Below, piece after piece: positions 1 to 6,686 of a DNA stretch of 9,938 bases. The notes under the pieces are model-generated. The model was not told the origin of the DNA. It did no database searches and was given only the letters and a program-made list of their open reading frames with translations. Positions within the stretch are counted from its first letter, which is position 1; each line of letters opens with the position of its first letter. Source of the DNA: an uncultured Taibaiella sp. (GTDB lineage Bacteria > Bacteroidota > Bacteroidia > Chitinophagales > Chitinophagaceae); the NCBI GenBank assembly GCA_946886975.1, contig CAMPJV010000074.1, forward strand, positions 1 through 9,938. The letters are read 5' to 3'. The position numbers were made by a program, and so were the translations under genes.

Positions 1-526
1 CCGTGCTTGATTCCGTAAGCTCCTCAATGCCCCCTACAAGAATATTTTCATCTTCATGCTCGGTTAAGTAAAGCCGGGCATTGATCATAGCGTGTTCAAA
101 GGAGTGTCCCCTGTGCACATAGGTAAGGTTTTGACCATGGCAACCCGTCACGAGCGCTATCTGTCCAGCCACAGTATTGTGGGTTGACTGAATGAATGCC
201 GTTGGCGTAAGCATTTGCTCGTCCTGGTCCACCATTTTCGAAAGGAACACTTCCGTATCGTGTATGCACCCGAGAGCTGTCCCCACAGATATTGCATCTG
301 CCCGTTCTACACCTGCATCCTGCAGGCAGATTCTCGCGGCACCTATTCCCATTCTTACAGCCTTGCTCATCCTGCGCAGTTGCATCGGTGGTATATAAGA
401 CGTATAGTCAGGTTCCTTGCATAGTAGTCTGTCCGTTTCATACCGGGGAGCCTCAGACAAAAATTCGTCATCGCTGTTAGCTCCAGCCGGGCTTAATATG
501 CCTGTTCCTCTTATGTATAGGTTCAT
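1..526 (-). CDS. Ketosynthase-like protein without nucleophile, chain-length-factor-like (3' end outside window)
   Basis: Partial: the first 175 residues are visible and the gene runs off the left edge. The ATG lies 2 bases after the stop of the upstream ketosynthase, with AGGCATGAGG just before it, so translation is probably coupled. The N-terminus (YIRGTGILSPAGANSDD) and the stretch THNTVAGQIALVTG (about 115-128) are typical of the thiolase-fold ketosynthase N-terminal domain. Where a ketosynthase has the TACSS nucleophile, this protein reads YVHRGHS, placing Gly140 at the Cys position; the following VGGIEE strand matches the usual AGGAE. By analogy with chain-length factors such as ApeC, which pairs with the ketosynthase ApeO in aryl polyene synthesis, I infer a non-condensing partner of the adjacent ketosynthase. 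It could instead be an orphan scaffold protein. The ketosynthase fold is well supported; the partner role is inference. Confidence 0.85.
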   Translation of the reverse strand, partial: MNLYIRGTGILSPAGANSDDEFLSEAPRYETDRLLCKEPDYTSYIPPMQLRRMSKAVRMGIGAARICLQDAGVERADAISVGTALGCIHDTEVFLSKMVDQDEQMLTPTAFIQSTHNTVAGQIALVTGCHGQNLTYVHRGHSFEHAMINARLYLTEHEDENILVGGIEELTESST

Positions 527-528
527 CC

Positions 529-1722
529 TCATGCCTTTGAAAAGATGAGCGATGAACAATTACCTCCGAACCCGAATGAGTTGGATAGCACGTTTTTTAT
601 GTTTGAGTCTCGCTGCACTTCCGTCATTGGTTTCCATGATATGTCCTCCATCTGCGTTTCCCATCTGAGGTTTGGAAAGACGGTACTTTGCTTTATCGCC
701 AGTGCGCTGTACACTGCTTCTATTCCGCCGCAACCGCCTAATGTATGTCCTATAAATGCCTTGGTAGACGATGCTTTGGGTGGGTGATCGCCAAATACAG
801 AGCTGATCGCCTTGCCCTCGGAACTGTCATTGTTTGTCGTTCCCGTTCCGTGAAGGTTTATGTAATCAATATCCTCCTTTTTAAGGCCACTCTTCTTCAA
901 TGCTTGTTCTATCGCCAGTTTATTTCCTGTCCCTTCTGGAGATGAAGCTGTTTGATGATACGCATCATTGGCGTTAGCATATCCGCTCACAGTGCATATA
1001 GCGGACGCGCCGCATTGATGCATCGTCTTTTCACTCATCAGCACGATGTACCCCGCACCTTCGCCCAAGTTAAGTCCTCTCCTGTTATTGTCGAAAGGTT
1101 GGCAAGGCTGCCTGTCTAGTATCATTAGCGTATTGAAGCCGTTCAGTGTAAACCTGGACAAGGCATCGGCACCACCGGCAACAGCAATATCCAGCATTCC
1201 GCTTTCTATCATCTGCGCAGCCATCATTATGCTGTTGGCAGATGAAGAGCAGGCAGTGCTTATCGTCGTAACGAAGCCATCTATGCCGAGATGATTGGAA
1301 ACAAGCTCGGTTATTGCACCACACTCGTGATTAAGGATCTCTTGTATGTGCGGCTCTCTCTCTTCCCTGAACCTTTTGTAGTAGTGTTCTGTTATGTCCA
1401 TGCCGCCGACAGTATTGGCCGACAAGAAACCTGTCCTTAAACCTTTGGTATTTTCTCTGAACGGTAGCCATGCCTCCCTTGCCGCGATGCCGCTCAGTAA
1501 GGCAGTTCTTGGTAGTGTTGCACCCATGCCCGCCGATGCCGCCAGTTCTGCATTAGACGCCTTCACTTCCCCAACAGGAAATTCATTCTGCCAGTGTGTA
1601 TGCAGGTATTCTGCTTTAGATATTCCGCTCCTGCTGTTAAGAAGTGAATCGAGGTTTGCTTCTGTGTTGTTCCCTATAGCTGTAATAACGCCCGTATTCA
1701 CTACGAAGGCAGGTGACTTCAT
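529..1722 (-). CDS. Beta-ketoacyl-ACP synthase (KAS I/II type, FabF-like), pigment cluster
   Basis: A complete 397-residue ketosynthase, close to the usual 400-420 of the family. It carries the full decarboxylative Claisen triad: nucleophile Cys158 in STACSSS, His291 in HGTGTTNND and His326 in FIGHTLGGCGG, plus the C-terminal NSFGFGGNCSS glycine-rich loop. It should condense an acyl chain with malonyl-ACP in the cytosol. The ATG overlaps the stop of the small upstream gene (ATGA), with AGGAATAAGAG as a plausible ribosome site. It is followed after 2 bases by a ketosynthase-like gene lacking the nucleophile, an arrangement like KS/chain-length-factor pairs. The gene setting points to polyene chain extension rather than housekeeping fatty acid synthesis; that role is inferred. 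Enzyme class is certain, substrate is not. Confidence 0.95.
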   Translation of the reverse strand: MKSPAFVVNTGVITAIGNNTEANLDSLLNSRSGISKAEYLHTHWQNEFPVGEVKASNAELAASAGMGATLPRTALLSGIAAREAWLPFRENTKGLRTGFLSANTVGGMDITEHYYKRFREEREPHIQEILNHECGAITELVSNHLGIDGFVTTISTACSSSANSIMMAAQMIESGMLDIAVAGGADALSRFTLNGFNTLMILDRQPCQPFDNNRRGLNLGEGAGYIVLMSEKTMHQCGASAICTVSGYANANDAYHQTASSPEGTGNKLAIEQALKKSGLKKEDIDYINLHGTGTTNNDSSEGKAISSVFGDHPPKASSTKAFIGHTLGGCGGIEAVYSALAIKQSTVFPNLRWETQMEDISWKPMTEVQRDSNIKNVLSNSFGFGGNCSSLIFSKA

Positions 1723-1985
1723 CTCTTATTCCTGTTGTTTGCCAACACGAATATAGCATCAGAAACCGGCGCTTTGGCCCTGTTTTCTGACCTGCCATCT
1801 CTGTTAGGGCATATCCTGCTGTTGGTAAGCCAGTTATAAGCGACATTCATAGACTCAGGCTCCGTCTCAGGACCACAGCATGTTATTGCTCTCGCCTGGC
1901 TCTCTTCACCGTGTATCCGCTCACTCTCCAATCTCTGGCGCACTGCTTTGAGTCGCCAGGGTTTTATCAGTCTCAACTTTTTCAT
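1719..1985 (-). CDS. Small basic hypothetical protein in the pigment operon (88 aa)
   Basis: I do not recognise this protein. It fills the space between two ketosynthase-fold genes and ends with an ATGA overlap on the start of the ketosynthase, which is the main evidence that it is translated. I chose the ATG at 1985, preceded by GGGGGTG at a good distance, over the in-frame GTG two codons upstream. It is basic, with 18 Lys/Arg against 10 Asp/Glu, starting MKKLRLIKPWRLKAVRQR. There are three cysteines, an adjacent pair at 36-37 and one at 59. No signal peptide, transmembrane segment or known motif is visible. Possibilities include a small assembly factor for the ketosynthase complex or a non-functional spacer ORF. 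No function is assigned. Confidence 0.6.
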   Translation of the reverse strand: MKKLRLIKPWRLKAVRQRLESERIHGEESQARAITCCGPETEPESMNVAYNWLTNSRICPNRDGRSENRAKAPVSDAIFVLANNRNKR

Positions 1986-2006
1986 TTGCACCCCCAGTAA
2001 ATCCGT

Positions 2007-2621
2007 TTAGCTCTTATCTAGTATTTGCTGCATTGCAGCCGAGGAGAAAGTTAGACCATCCTTTTTCTTCACCACCCAAAACATACTAACATCGTGTTGA
2101 TAATTGACGGCGTCAACCCACCCGCAGAGGCACGCTTGCATCCCCCTGTTTTCCAGCAGGTCATTTACCCAGAAGTAAAGCTCGTTGCTGTCTGGCCCAT
2201 CGTTCACCAGGCAGGTTTGTTCGCCCTTAAATCCATGCCTGATACAAATTTCCCCAAGCATGATATTGGACAGAGTATAAACAAATAACGCAGGACTAGG
2301 TATGCTCAGTATCGATTGCTGGTATTTTTTGTCTACGTCAAGGCAACCACTGGCGGTGGCAAGTACCACCGCCACCTTAGCTTTATCGATCCCATCATAA
2401 ACGAATCCGCTTTCCTTCTTAAGCAGGCATTCTGCTCCCAGCCATGCCCACTTGCTCAACACATCCATCTTAAAGAATTTCGGATAGGCAAAGCCTTGCT
2501 TCCTGTAAAAATCCTCGGGACTTAAAGCCTCGCCCGTCTCACCCACTGCCTCAATAGGTTCGTCATCCCTTAAGGCGCTAAGCTTGTTTATCCGAACCCA
2601 GTGACTAATGGTTGAACTCAA
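2007..2621 (-). CDS. Short stand-alone ketosynthase N-domain-like protein, no active site
   Basis: A protein of 204 residues resembling only the N-terminal half of a ketosynthase: VAVVLATASGCLD (83-95), a SPALFVYTLSNIMLGEICIRHG stretch (109-130, compare SPxxFxxTxxNxxxGxIA of ketosynthases) and ACLCGWVDA (163-171, at the place of AGGAEA). At the nucleophile position it reads LVNDG, so Gly142 replaces Cys, and the C-terminal half with both catalytic histidines is missing. It cannot condense; a structural or partner role in the synthase complex is inferred. The start is uncertain: the frame opens with a stop followed by AGAGAG-TTG, so TTG at 2621 is the only plausible start before Met52. An ATG at 2634 is out of frame and is separated from the TTG by (AG)4. 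The gene lies 33 bases after the halogenase-like gene. Confidence 0.75.
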   Translation of the reverse strand: MSSTISHWVRINKLSALRDDEPIEAVGETGEALSPEDFYRKQGFAYPKFFKMDVLSKWAWLGAECLLKKESGFVYDGIDKAKVAVVLATASGCLDVDKKYQQSILSIPSPALFVYTLSNIMLGEICIRHGFKGEQTCLVNDGPDSNELYFWVNDLLENRGMQACLCGWVDAVNYQHDVSMFWVVKKKDGLTFSSAAMQQILDKS

Positions 2622-2654
2622 CTCTCTCTATCATTTATAAAGCAAATTGTATGC

Positions 2655-3896
2655 CTAAACTGTCGTCTTTTGCGCAGCCAGATACCGGCTTAAAGTACGC
2701 ATATTTTTCTCGTGGTTCTTTACGAATGGGTTATTCTCATCCCATACATAGCCTGCCAGAACAGAGCATATTTGGGACATTATCTCCGGGTTGCGGTTCT
2801 CCGCAAAGAAGATATTGAACAGGTCGCCATCGTACCAGCCGTTCACATATGTGCGGAATACATCCACTCCCACCTTCATTTTCGTCATATACTCGTTCTC
2901 CCAGTCCACGGGCTCGCCCTTTAGTTCACGGATTACCAGCTTTGCCGCGGTTTGCGCTGAAACGGACGCTAGTGTTACGCCGGAGGAGAATACAGGGTCC
3001 AGGAACTCAGTCACGTTCCCTGTCAGGACAAAGCCTTTACCATAGAAGGTTTCCGTTGTGGAGCTCCAGCTTTGCAGGGTCCTTGGTTCCCATAGCATTT
3101 CAGAGTCATTAAAGCGTTCTTTCAGTTCCGGCTGTGCGTCTATCAGCTTCTTGAATTGCTCCACTGGCGTGCCGGGATATTGGTCAAAGAACTCCGGATC
3201 GCCCACGTAACCCACCGACGTATTGCCGTTAGAGAATGGTATCACCCAGATCCATGTTTTCTCGTTATGAACGTAAACAGTTATCCTGTTAGGCTCTACT
3301 GCTGAGCTACGCTTTGGATCGGTCATATGGCAGAACACAGTCTTCCTGGGCGCCTGCGAAGATGGTTTGTCCAGTCCGAATAGTCGTGGTATTACTCTGC
3401 CATATCCGCTGCCATCCACTATAAAGCGGGCCCTGATGGTTTCCACTTGCCCGTCTGCTGTCTTTACCGTGGTGATGGAATGGTCGTCAAATATCTGGAT
3501 GTTTACTACCTCAGTTTCATACTGCAGCGGGATACCCATCTTCACGCACTCATCAGCAAGTGTCTTGTCAAATTCTGCTCGCGGCACCTGCCACGTCCAC
3601 TGCCATCCCGGTGTGAATTGCTGGGAGAAGTTAAAGTCGCACACCTTGTCATCATACACGAACTTTGCTCCATCCTTTTGCTGAAAGTTTTTCGCCTTCA
3701 CCGCATCGAGGAATTTCGCTTCCTCCAGTGCCTCCATGCACCTCGGCAACAGGCTCTCCCCTATCACAAAGCGCGGGAACACCATTTTTTCTACAATCTG
3801 TACTGTTAATCCTGATTGATGCATTATTGAAGCAGCAATCGTACCCGATGGGCCTGCGCCTATTACTAAGACGTCTACTTGCTTTAAGATATTCAT
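2655..3896 (-). CDS. Flavin-dependent halogenase-like oxidoreductase
   Basis: 413 residues, a cytosolic FAD enzyme of the tryptophan-halogenase/FixC-like superfamily. The N-terminal Rossmann motif GAGPSG spans 13-18, followed by FPRFVIGES (40-48). DGSG (161-164) and the second FAD motif GNVTEFLDPVFSSG (293-306) follow. W215-I-W217-V-I-P220 is the WxWxIP signature of flavin-dependent halogenases, thought to suppress monooxygenation. Lys74 or Lys78 in FQQKDGAKF could serve as the haloamine-forming lysine (inference). Some flexirubin-type pigments are known to be ring-chlorinated, so halogenation of the aromatic head group is a reasonable guess, but a hydroxylase or desaturase cannot be excluded from sequence alone. 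The ATG at 3896 has no clear Shine-Dalgarno. It lies 52 bases after the methyltransferase stop, in the same transcription unit. Confidence 0.85.
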   Translation of the reverse strand: MNILKQVDVLVIGAGPSGTIAASIMHQSGLTVQIVEKMVFPRFVIGESLLPRCMEALEEAKFLDAVKAKNFQQKDGAKFVYDDKVCDFNFSQQFTPGWQWTWQVPRAEFDKTLADECVKMGIPLQYETEVVNIQIFDDHSITTVKTADGQVETIRARFIVDGSGYGRVIPRLFGLDKPSSQAPRKTVFCHMTDPKRSSAVEPNRITVYVHNEKTWIWVIPFSNGNTSVGYVGDPEFFDQYPGTPVEQFKKLIDAQPELKERFNDSEMLWEPRTLQSWSSTTETFYGKGFVLTGNVTEFLDPVFSSGVTLASVSAQTAAKLVIRELKGEPVDWENEYMTKMKVGVDVFRTYVNGWYDGDLFNIFFAENRNPEIMSQICSVLAGYVWDENNPFVKNHEKNMRTLSRYLAAQKTTV

Positions 3897-3948
3897 AAGG
3901 GGGAGATATAATACTAAGGAAAAGTGTTTAGCTCTTTACGGTCTTGAT

Positions 3949-5040
3949 CTATTTTTTTTCGAGTATCTGAATGGTGTGGCTAAGGCCAATATGATCATGC
4001 TGTTTCACCACCTTAAAGCCTGCCTGATCTATAAGCTTGTTGAACACAGCACTGTCATACATCTGGCTGTTGCCATTCGCCATTGTTGTAAAATAAAGAG
4101 ATGTCATTTGCAGGCTGAAGGCAGAGGCAGGGAACTTTTGTACGTCCCAGAATGTTTCATTAATGAATATGTGCCCTCCGGCAGGTAACGCCCTGTGACA
4201 CTTCTCCAGTATGGATACAATCTCCTGGTCAGCAAAGCAGTCAAGGAACTGGCTCATCCATATCACATCGTAGCCCTCCGGTAGTTCAGCGTTCTTGTCC
4301 AGCACATTTCTTTCATGATATTGCACCCTATTTCCATATCCTGCCTCATCAATGTGCTGTTTTGCCACATTTAGCTGAATACCGAGGTCCACTAGCCCTA
4401 CCTGCACATCTTCATTGTAATCCAGGCACGCCAGGGTAAACTTACCCGTGTTTGCACCTATGTCCATTATCTTCTTCGGCTCATATGCAAATACCAGCGG
4501 CAGCGCTTCCGGGAAGGCGTTATCTGAGTAAAAGTGGTCGAAGTTGAACCAGCTCTCTTTCGCAGGCTCTGGTAATATGGAAAGTCCCTGGTAGATAGTG
4601 TCCCAGTTGCCCAGGTGCTTCAATCCCAATGGCTTTCCCTGTGCTAATGATTGCTCCAGGTCCTGGGCCCCGGCATAGCATACATCCCGCATGAAGTCAG
4701 TGTTCACCACTGTCATCTGGTGATTAATGAAGAAGTGCCCCGTTTTGCTCAGGAAGTACTTTCCTTCCCTTCTGTAGACCAGCCCGATTCCCAGCCCAGC
4801 TTCCAGCAATACCCTCACGGCATAGTGGCCCATGTTCACCTTCGCTACCACGTCTTCAATCGTTATTCCTGCATCCTTTGCCTTGTCAACTTCGCGAAGA
4901 ATTCCTTTATCCCGAAGCAAAACGGATGCCTGGAAAACATAGGGCGCAAAAGCAATGAATTGCGCCTGCGATATCGCGTCTAACGCCGACTTCTTATCTT
5001 CCTCAAAAAGCGCTGGTTTTTTTACTGGGGTCTCTACCAT
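3949..5040 (-). CDS. SAM-dependent class I methyltransferase, first gene of the pigment operon
   Basis: 363 residues from the ATG at 5040; a TTG four codons upstream is in frame but less likely, and it sits close to the predicted transcription start. The layout matches the Methyltransf_2 type: a helical and winged-helix N-terminal half (about 15-105, with IEDVVAKVNM and a YFLSKTG wing) that usually dimerises, then a C-terminal Rossmann domain. SAM motif I is IMDIGANTGK (191-200), the acidic residue ending strand 2 is Asp218 in LVDLG, and YDVIWMSQFLDCF (257-269) and LPAGGHIFINE (285-295) are the later strands. It probably methylates an oxygen or carbon of a small aromatic or polyketide compound. 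Flexirubin carries a methyl group on its phenyl ring, which makes ring methylation an attractive but unproven role. No strong Shine-Dalgarno is present. Confidence 0.9.
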   Translation of the reverse strand: MVETPVKKPALFEEDKKSALDAISQAQFIAFAPYVFQASVLLRDKGILREVDKAKDAGITIEDVVAKVNMGHYAVRVLLEAGLGIGLVYRREGKYFLSKTGHFFINHQMTVVNTDFMRDVCYAGAQDLEQSLAQGKPLGLKHLGNWDTIYQGLSILPEPAKESWFNFDHFYSDNAFPEALPLVFAYEPKKIMDIGANTGKFTLACLDYNEDVQVGLVDLGIQLNVAKQHIDEAGYGNRVQYHERNVLDKNAELPEGYDVIWMSQFLDCFADQEIVSILEKCHRALPAGGHIFINETFWDVQKFPASAFSLQMTSLYFTTMANGNSQMYDSAVFNKLIDQAGFKVVKQHDHIGLSHTIQILEKK

Positions 5041-5060
5041 AATTGTGTGCAATATGGCCG

Positions 5061-5068
5061 CAAAATTA
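5061..5068 (-). promoter_or_regulatory. Candidate Bacteroidota -7 box of the pigment operon
   Basis: Read on the minus strand the sequence is TAATTTTG, a full match to the TAnnTTTG consensus for the primary sigma factor of Bacteroidota. Transcription would start near 5054, leaving a leader of roughly 15 bases before the ATG at 5040. No TTG is found 19-23 bases upstream where the -33 element belongs, so the promoter may be weak or depend on an activator. An inverted repeat touches its upstream edge. Confidence 0.55.
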
Positions 5069-5089
5069 CGTAAGAATCAGGTTCTTACG
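5069..5089. promoter_or_regulatory. Inverted repeat, candidate operator of the pigment operon
   Basis: Perfect 8-bp arms CGTAAGAA (5069-5076) and TTCTTACG (5082-5089) flank a 5-base spacer TCAGG. The repeat lies directly against the candidate -7 box, with its centre about 15 bases upstream of that box, covering the spacer between -33 and -7. The size and symmetry suit a dimeric helix-turn-helix regulator of TetR or MarR type. No regulator gene is visible in the window. A role as an RNA hairpin is unlikely because the site lies upstream of the predicted transcription start. Confidence 0.5.
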
Positions 5090-5157
5090 ATATTTATTTA
5101 CATGGAAAAATCCTTACCTGTCACACCACAGAGGCCTGATATTCAGCCATGAATAAA

Positions 5158-5182
5158 TATGACCACCCAGGAGGTGGCCATA
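5158..5182 (-). terminator. Hairpin downstream of lepB, probable terminator
   Basis: Arms TATGACCACC and GGTGGCCATA pair with one A-C mismatch around the loop CAGGA. On the minus strand the stem starts 21 bases after the lepB stop and is followed by the AT-rich stretch ATTTATTC, not a strict T run. It probably ends lepB transcription and separates it from the pigment operon promoter. Confidence 0.45.
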
Positions 5183-5203
5183 CATTTTGTCAGCTATCTT
5201 ATT

Positions 5204-6400
5204 CTATTTTTCTAACGAACGGACACCTCTCAATAACCTGCTCCACCGTATGCCATCTTCACCGTAGCTCAGCCATACAAACCATGCTTTACCCACCACG
5301 TGGTTTTCAGGAACAAATCCCCAGAATCTTGAATCAAGTGAGTTGTGTCTGTTGTCACCCATCATCCAGTAGTAATCCATCTTGAAGGTATAAGATGTAG
5401 CGGGTTTCCCATTAATAACGAATTGCCCGTTCGCCTCCTGGAAGTCATTCTCCTCATACACGTCAATGATCCTCCTGTACAGGGCAATGTTCTGTGGCGT
5501 GATCTGCACAGTTACCCCCTTCTTAGGAATAGTCATTGGACCAAAGTTGTCCTGGTTCCACTTAAAGTTGGTCGTATCATGCGGGAAGGTCCATGCCTGT
5601 ACGGATCCCACCTCTCCCTTCCTTGCTATAGCCGGTATAAATCTGGCCACCTGGGGCTGCTTCTGAATGAATGGAACATGCTCATTTTCTATCAGCACGG
5701 TATACTGGTTGCCCATCACGTTCACTACCTCTACATCATGCTCATCCAGCACATCCTGGTTCAGCGCACTGCCATTGGTAATGATCAGGTACTCCATCTT
5801 GCTGTGTGCGAACACTGGTGATGGTTGTCCGTTTATGTGTACTATTCCGTCCTTTATCTCCAGCACATCTCCGGGTATAGCCACACACCGTTTAATATAA
5901 TTATCGGTCTTATCTATCGGCCTTGTGTCAATAGTATAGCTGCTATGCACCGCCTGTCTGCCGTTCACCCTGCTTATGATGTAGTAGTCCTGCTCGGGCA
6001 TCTCCTTAATAATGGTATCTCCCTCCGGGAAGTTGAACACCACGATATCATATCTTTCTACGTCTCCAAATCCCCACCATCTCTTGTAGTCCCACTTTAC
6101 AGACTCACTATATGACTTTCCTCCTGTTATAGGCATAGTATTGTGCACCAGCGGCACAGACAGTGGCGTCATAGGCACCCTCGGCCCGTAAGACACCTTG
6201 CTTACGAACAAATAATCATTCACCAGCAGACTCCCCTCCATCGATCCCGTAGGTATGGTATAAGCTTCCACAAGAAAGGTCCTGATGATCGTAGCTGCTA
6301 CAATAGCAAAAACGGCCGCATCCAGCCATTCCCGCCATACCGGCTTTTTCTTTACTACTCTCTTCTCTTCTTCTTTCTTTCTCCAGAAGGCTAATCGCAT
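5204..6400 (-). CDS. lepB: Signal peptidase I
   Basis: 398 residues, family S26 membrane serine protease that cleaves signal peptides of exported proteins on the periplasmic side. A charged cytoplasmic N-terminus (about 1-24, rich in Lys and Arg) precedes one transmembrane helix (about 26-46). The catalytic Ser53 lies in IPTGSMEGSLL, the general base Lys170 in YIKRCVAIPGD, and the conserved box E is MGDNRHNSLDSRFWGFVP (347-364). The Ser-to-Lys gap of 117 residues and the 178 residues from Lys to box E are larger than in the E. coli enzyme, as is common in Bacteroidota; these insertions make the protein long. The C-terminus lacks an obvious second anchor. It appears monocistronic, divergent from kmo, and is probably an essential housekeeping gene. 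Confidence 0.97.
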   Translation of the reverse strand: MRLAFWRKKEEEKRVVKKKPVWREWLDAAVFAIVAATIIRTFLVEAYTIPTGSMEGSLLVNDYLFVSKVSYGPRVPMTPLSVPLVHNTMPITGGKSYSESVKWDYKRWWGFGDVERYDIVVFNFPEGDTIIKEMPEQDYYIISRVNGRQAVHSSYTIDTRPIDKTDNYIKRCVAIPGDVLEIKDGIVHINGQPSPVFAHSKMEYLIITNGSALNQDVLDEHDVEVVNVMGNQYTVLIENEHVPFIQKQPQVARFIPAIARKGEVGSVQAWTFPHDTTNFKWNQDNFGPMTIPKKGVTVQITPQNIALYRRIIDVYEENDFQEANGQFVINGKPATSYTFKMDYYWMMGDNRHNSLDSRFWGFVPENHVVGKAWFVWLSYGEDGIRWSRLLRGVRSLEK

Positions 6401-6421
6401 GAGGGTTAATTATATGAGCAG

Positions 6422-6429
6422 CAAAACTA
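6422..6429 (-). promoter_or_regulatory. Candidate lepB -7 box
   Basis: On the minus strand the sequence is TAGTTTTG, matching TAnnTTTG, ending 21 bases upstream of the lepB ATG. A start near 6415 would give a leader of about 15 bases. No TTG sits at the proper distance upstream; the nearest good one (in GAGTTGGCG) is 31 bases away, so the call rests on the -7 match and position only. Confidence 0.35.
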
Positions 6430-6562
6430 ACAAACTACCTTACATTATCAGAGTCAGCGCCAACTCTAACTGTAATTTAACAGCACAACATTGTCTCCCA
6501 GACTTGTTCACATTACTACCCCTTCAAAGCACTCTTATTTGAGCGACTCATCACCCGCTCTG

Positions 6563-6625
6563 ATACGGAGTAAATACGGGGTATATACGGGTTAAATACG
6601 GAGTAAATACGGGGTAAGTATGGAG
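6563..6625. repeat. Tandem array of an 11-bp repeat
   Basis: Five full copies of an 11-bp unit (consensus ATACGGRGTAA) and a degenerate sixth of 8 bases. In order: ATACGGAGTAA, ATACGGGGTAT, ATACGGGTTAA, ATACGGAGTAA, ATACGGGGTAA, GTATGGAG. Copies 1 and 4 are identical and 2 and 5 differ only in the last base, suggesting a higher-order 33-bp duplication. The period is close to one DNA helical turn, so the GG-rich parts all face the same side. The array lies midway between the divergent lepB and kmo starts. Confidence 0.85.
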
Positions 6626-6678
6626 CTGCACCGAAGTTGCACAGTGTCTACTCCCTCTCTCCACCGACGTTGCTTTAC

Positions 6679-6686
6679 TATTTTTG
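6679..6686 (+). promoter_or_regulatory. Candidate kmo -7 box
   Basis: TATTTTTG matches TAnnTTTG and lies 54 bases after the end of the 11-bp repeat array. It would give a kmo leader of roughly 85 bases. No TTG is present 19-25 bases upstream, so support is limited to the single box. Confidence 0.25.

Noticed and set aside
192..480. Overlapping short plus-strand frames at the left end
   Set aside because: They are antisense to the partial ketosynthase-like gene, whose minus-strand frame is open without interruption from 526 to the window edge.
6541..6560. Small inverted repeat GAGCG / CGCTC ahead of the 11-bp array
   Set aside because: Only 5 bp arms with a 10-base loop and no T tract; expected by chance at this length.
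6563..6625. Array considered as a CRISPR or origin iteron set
   Set aside because: The units are only 11 bp and directly adjacent with no spacers, so not CRISPR; no replication initiator gene or DnaA-box cluster is nearby to support an origin.
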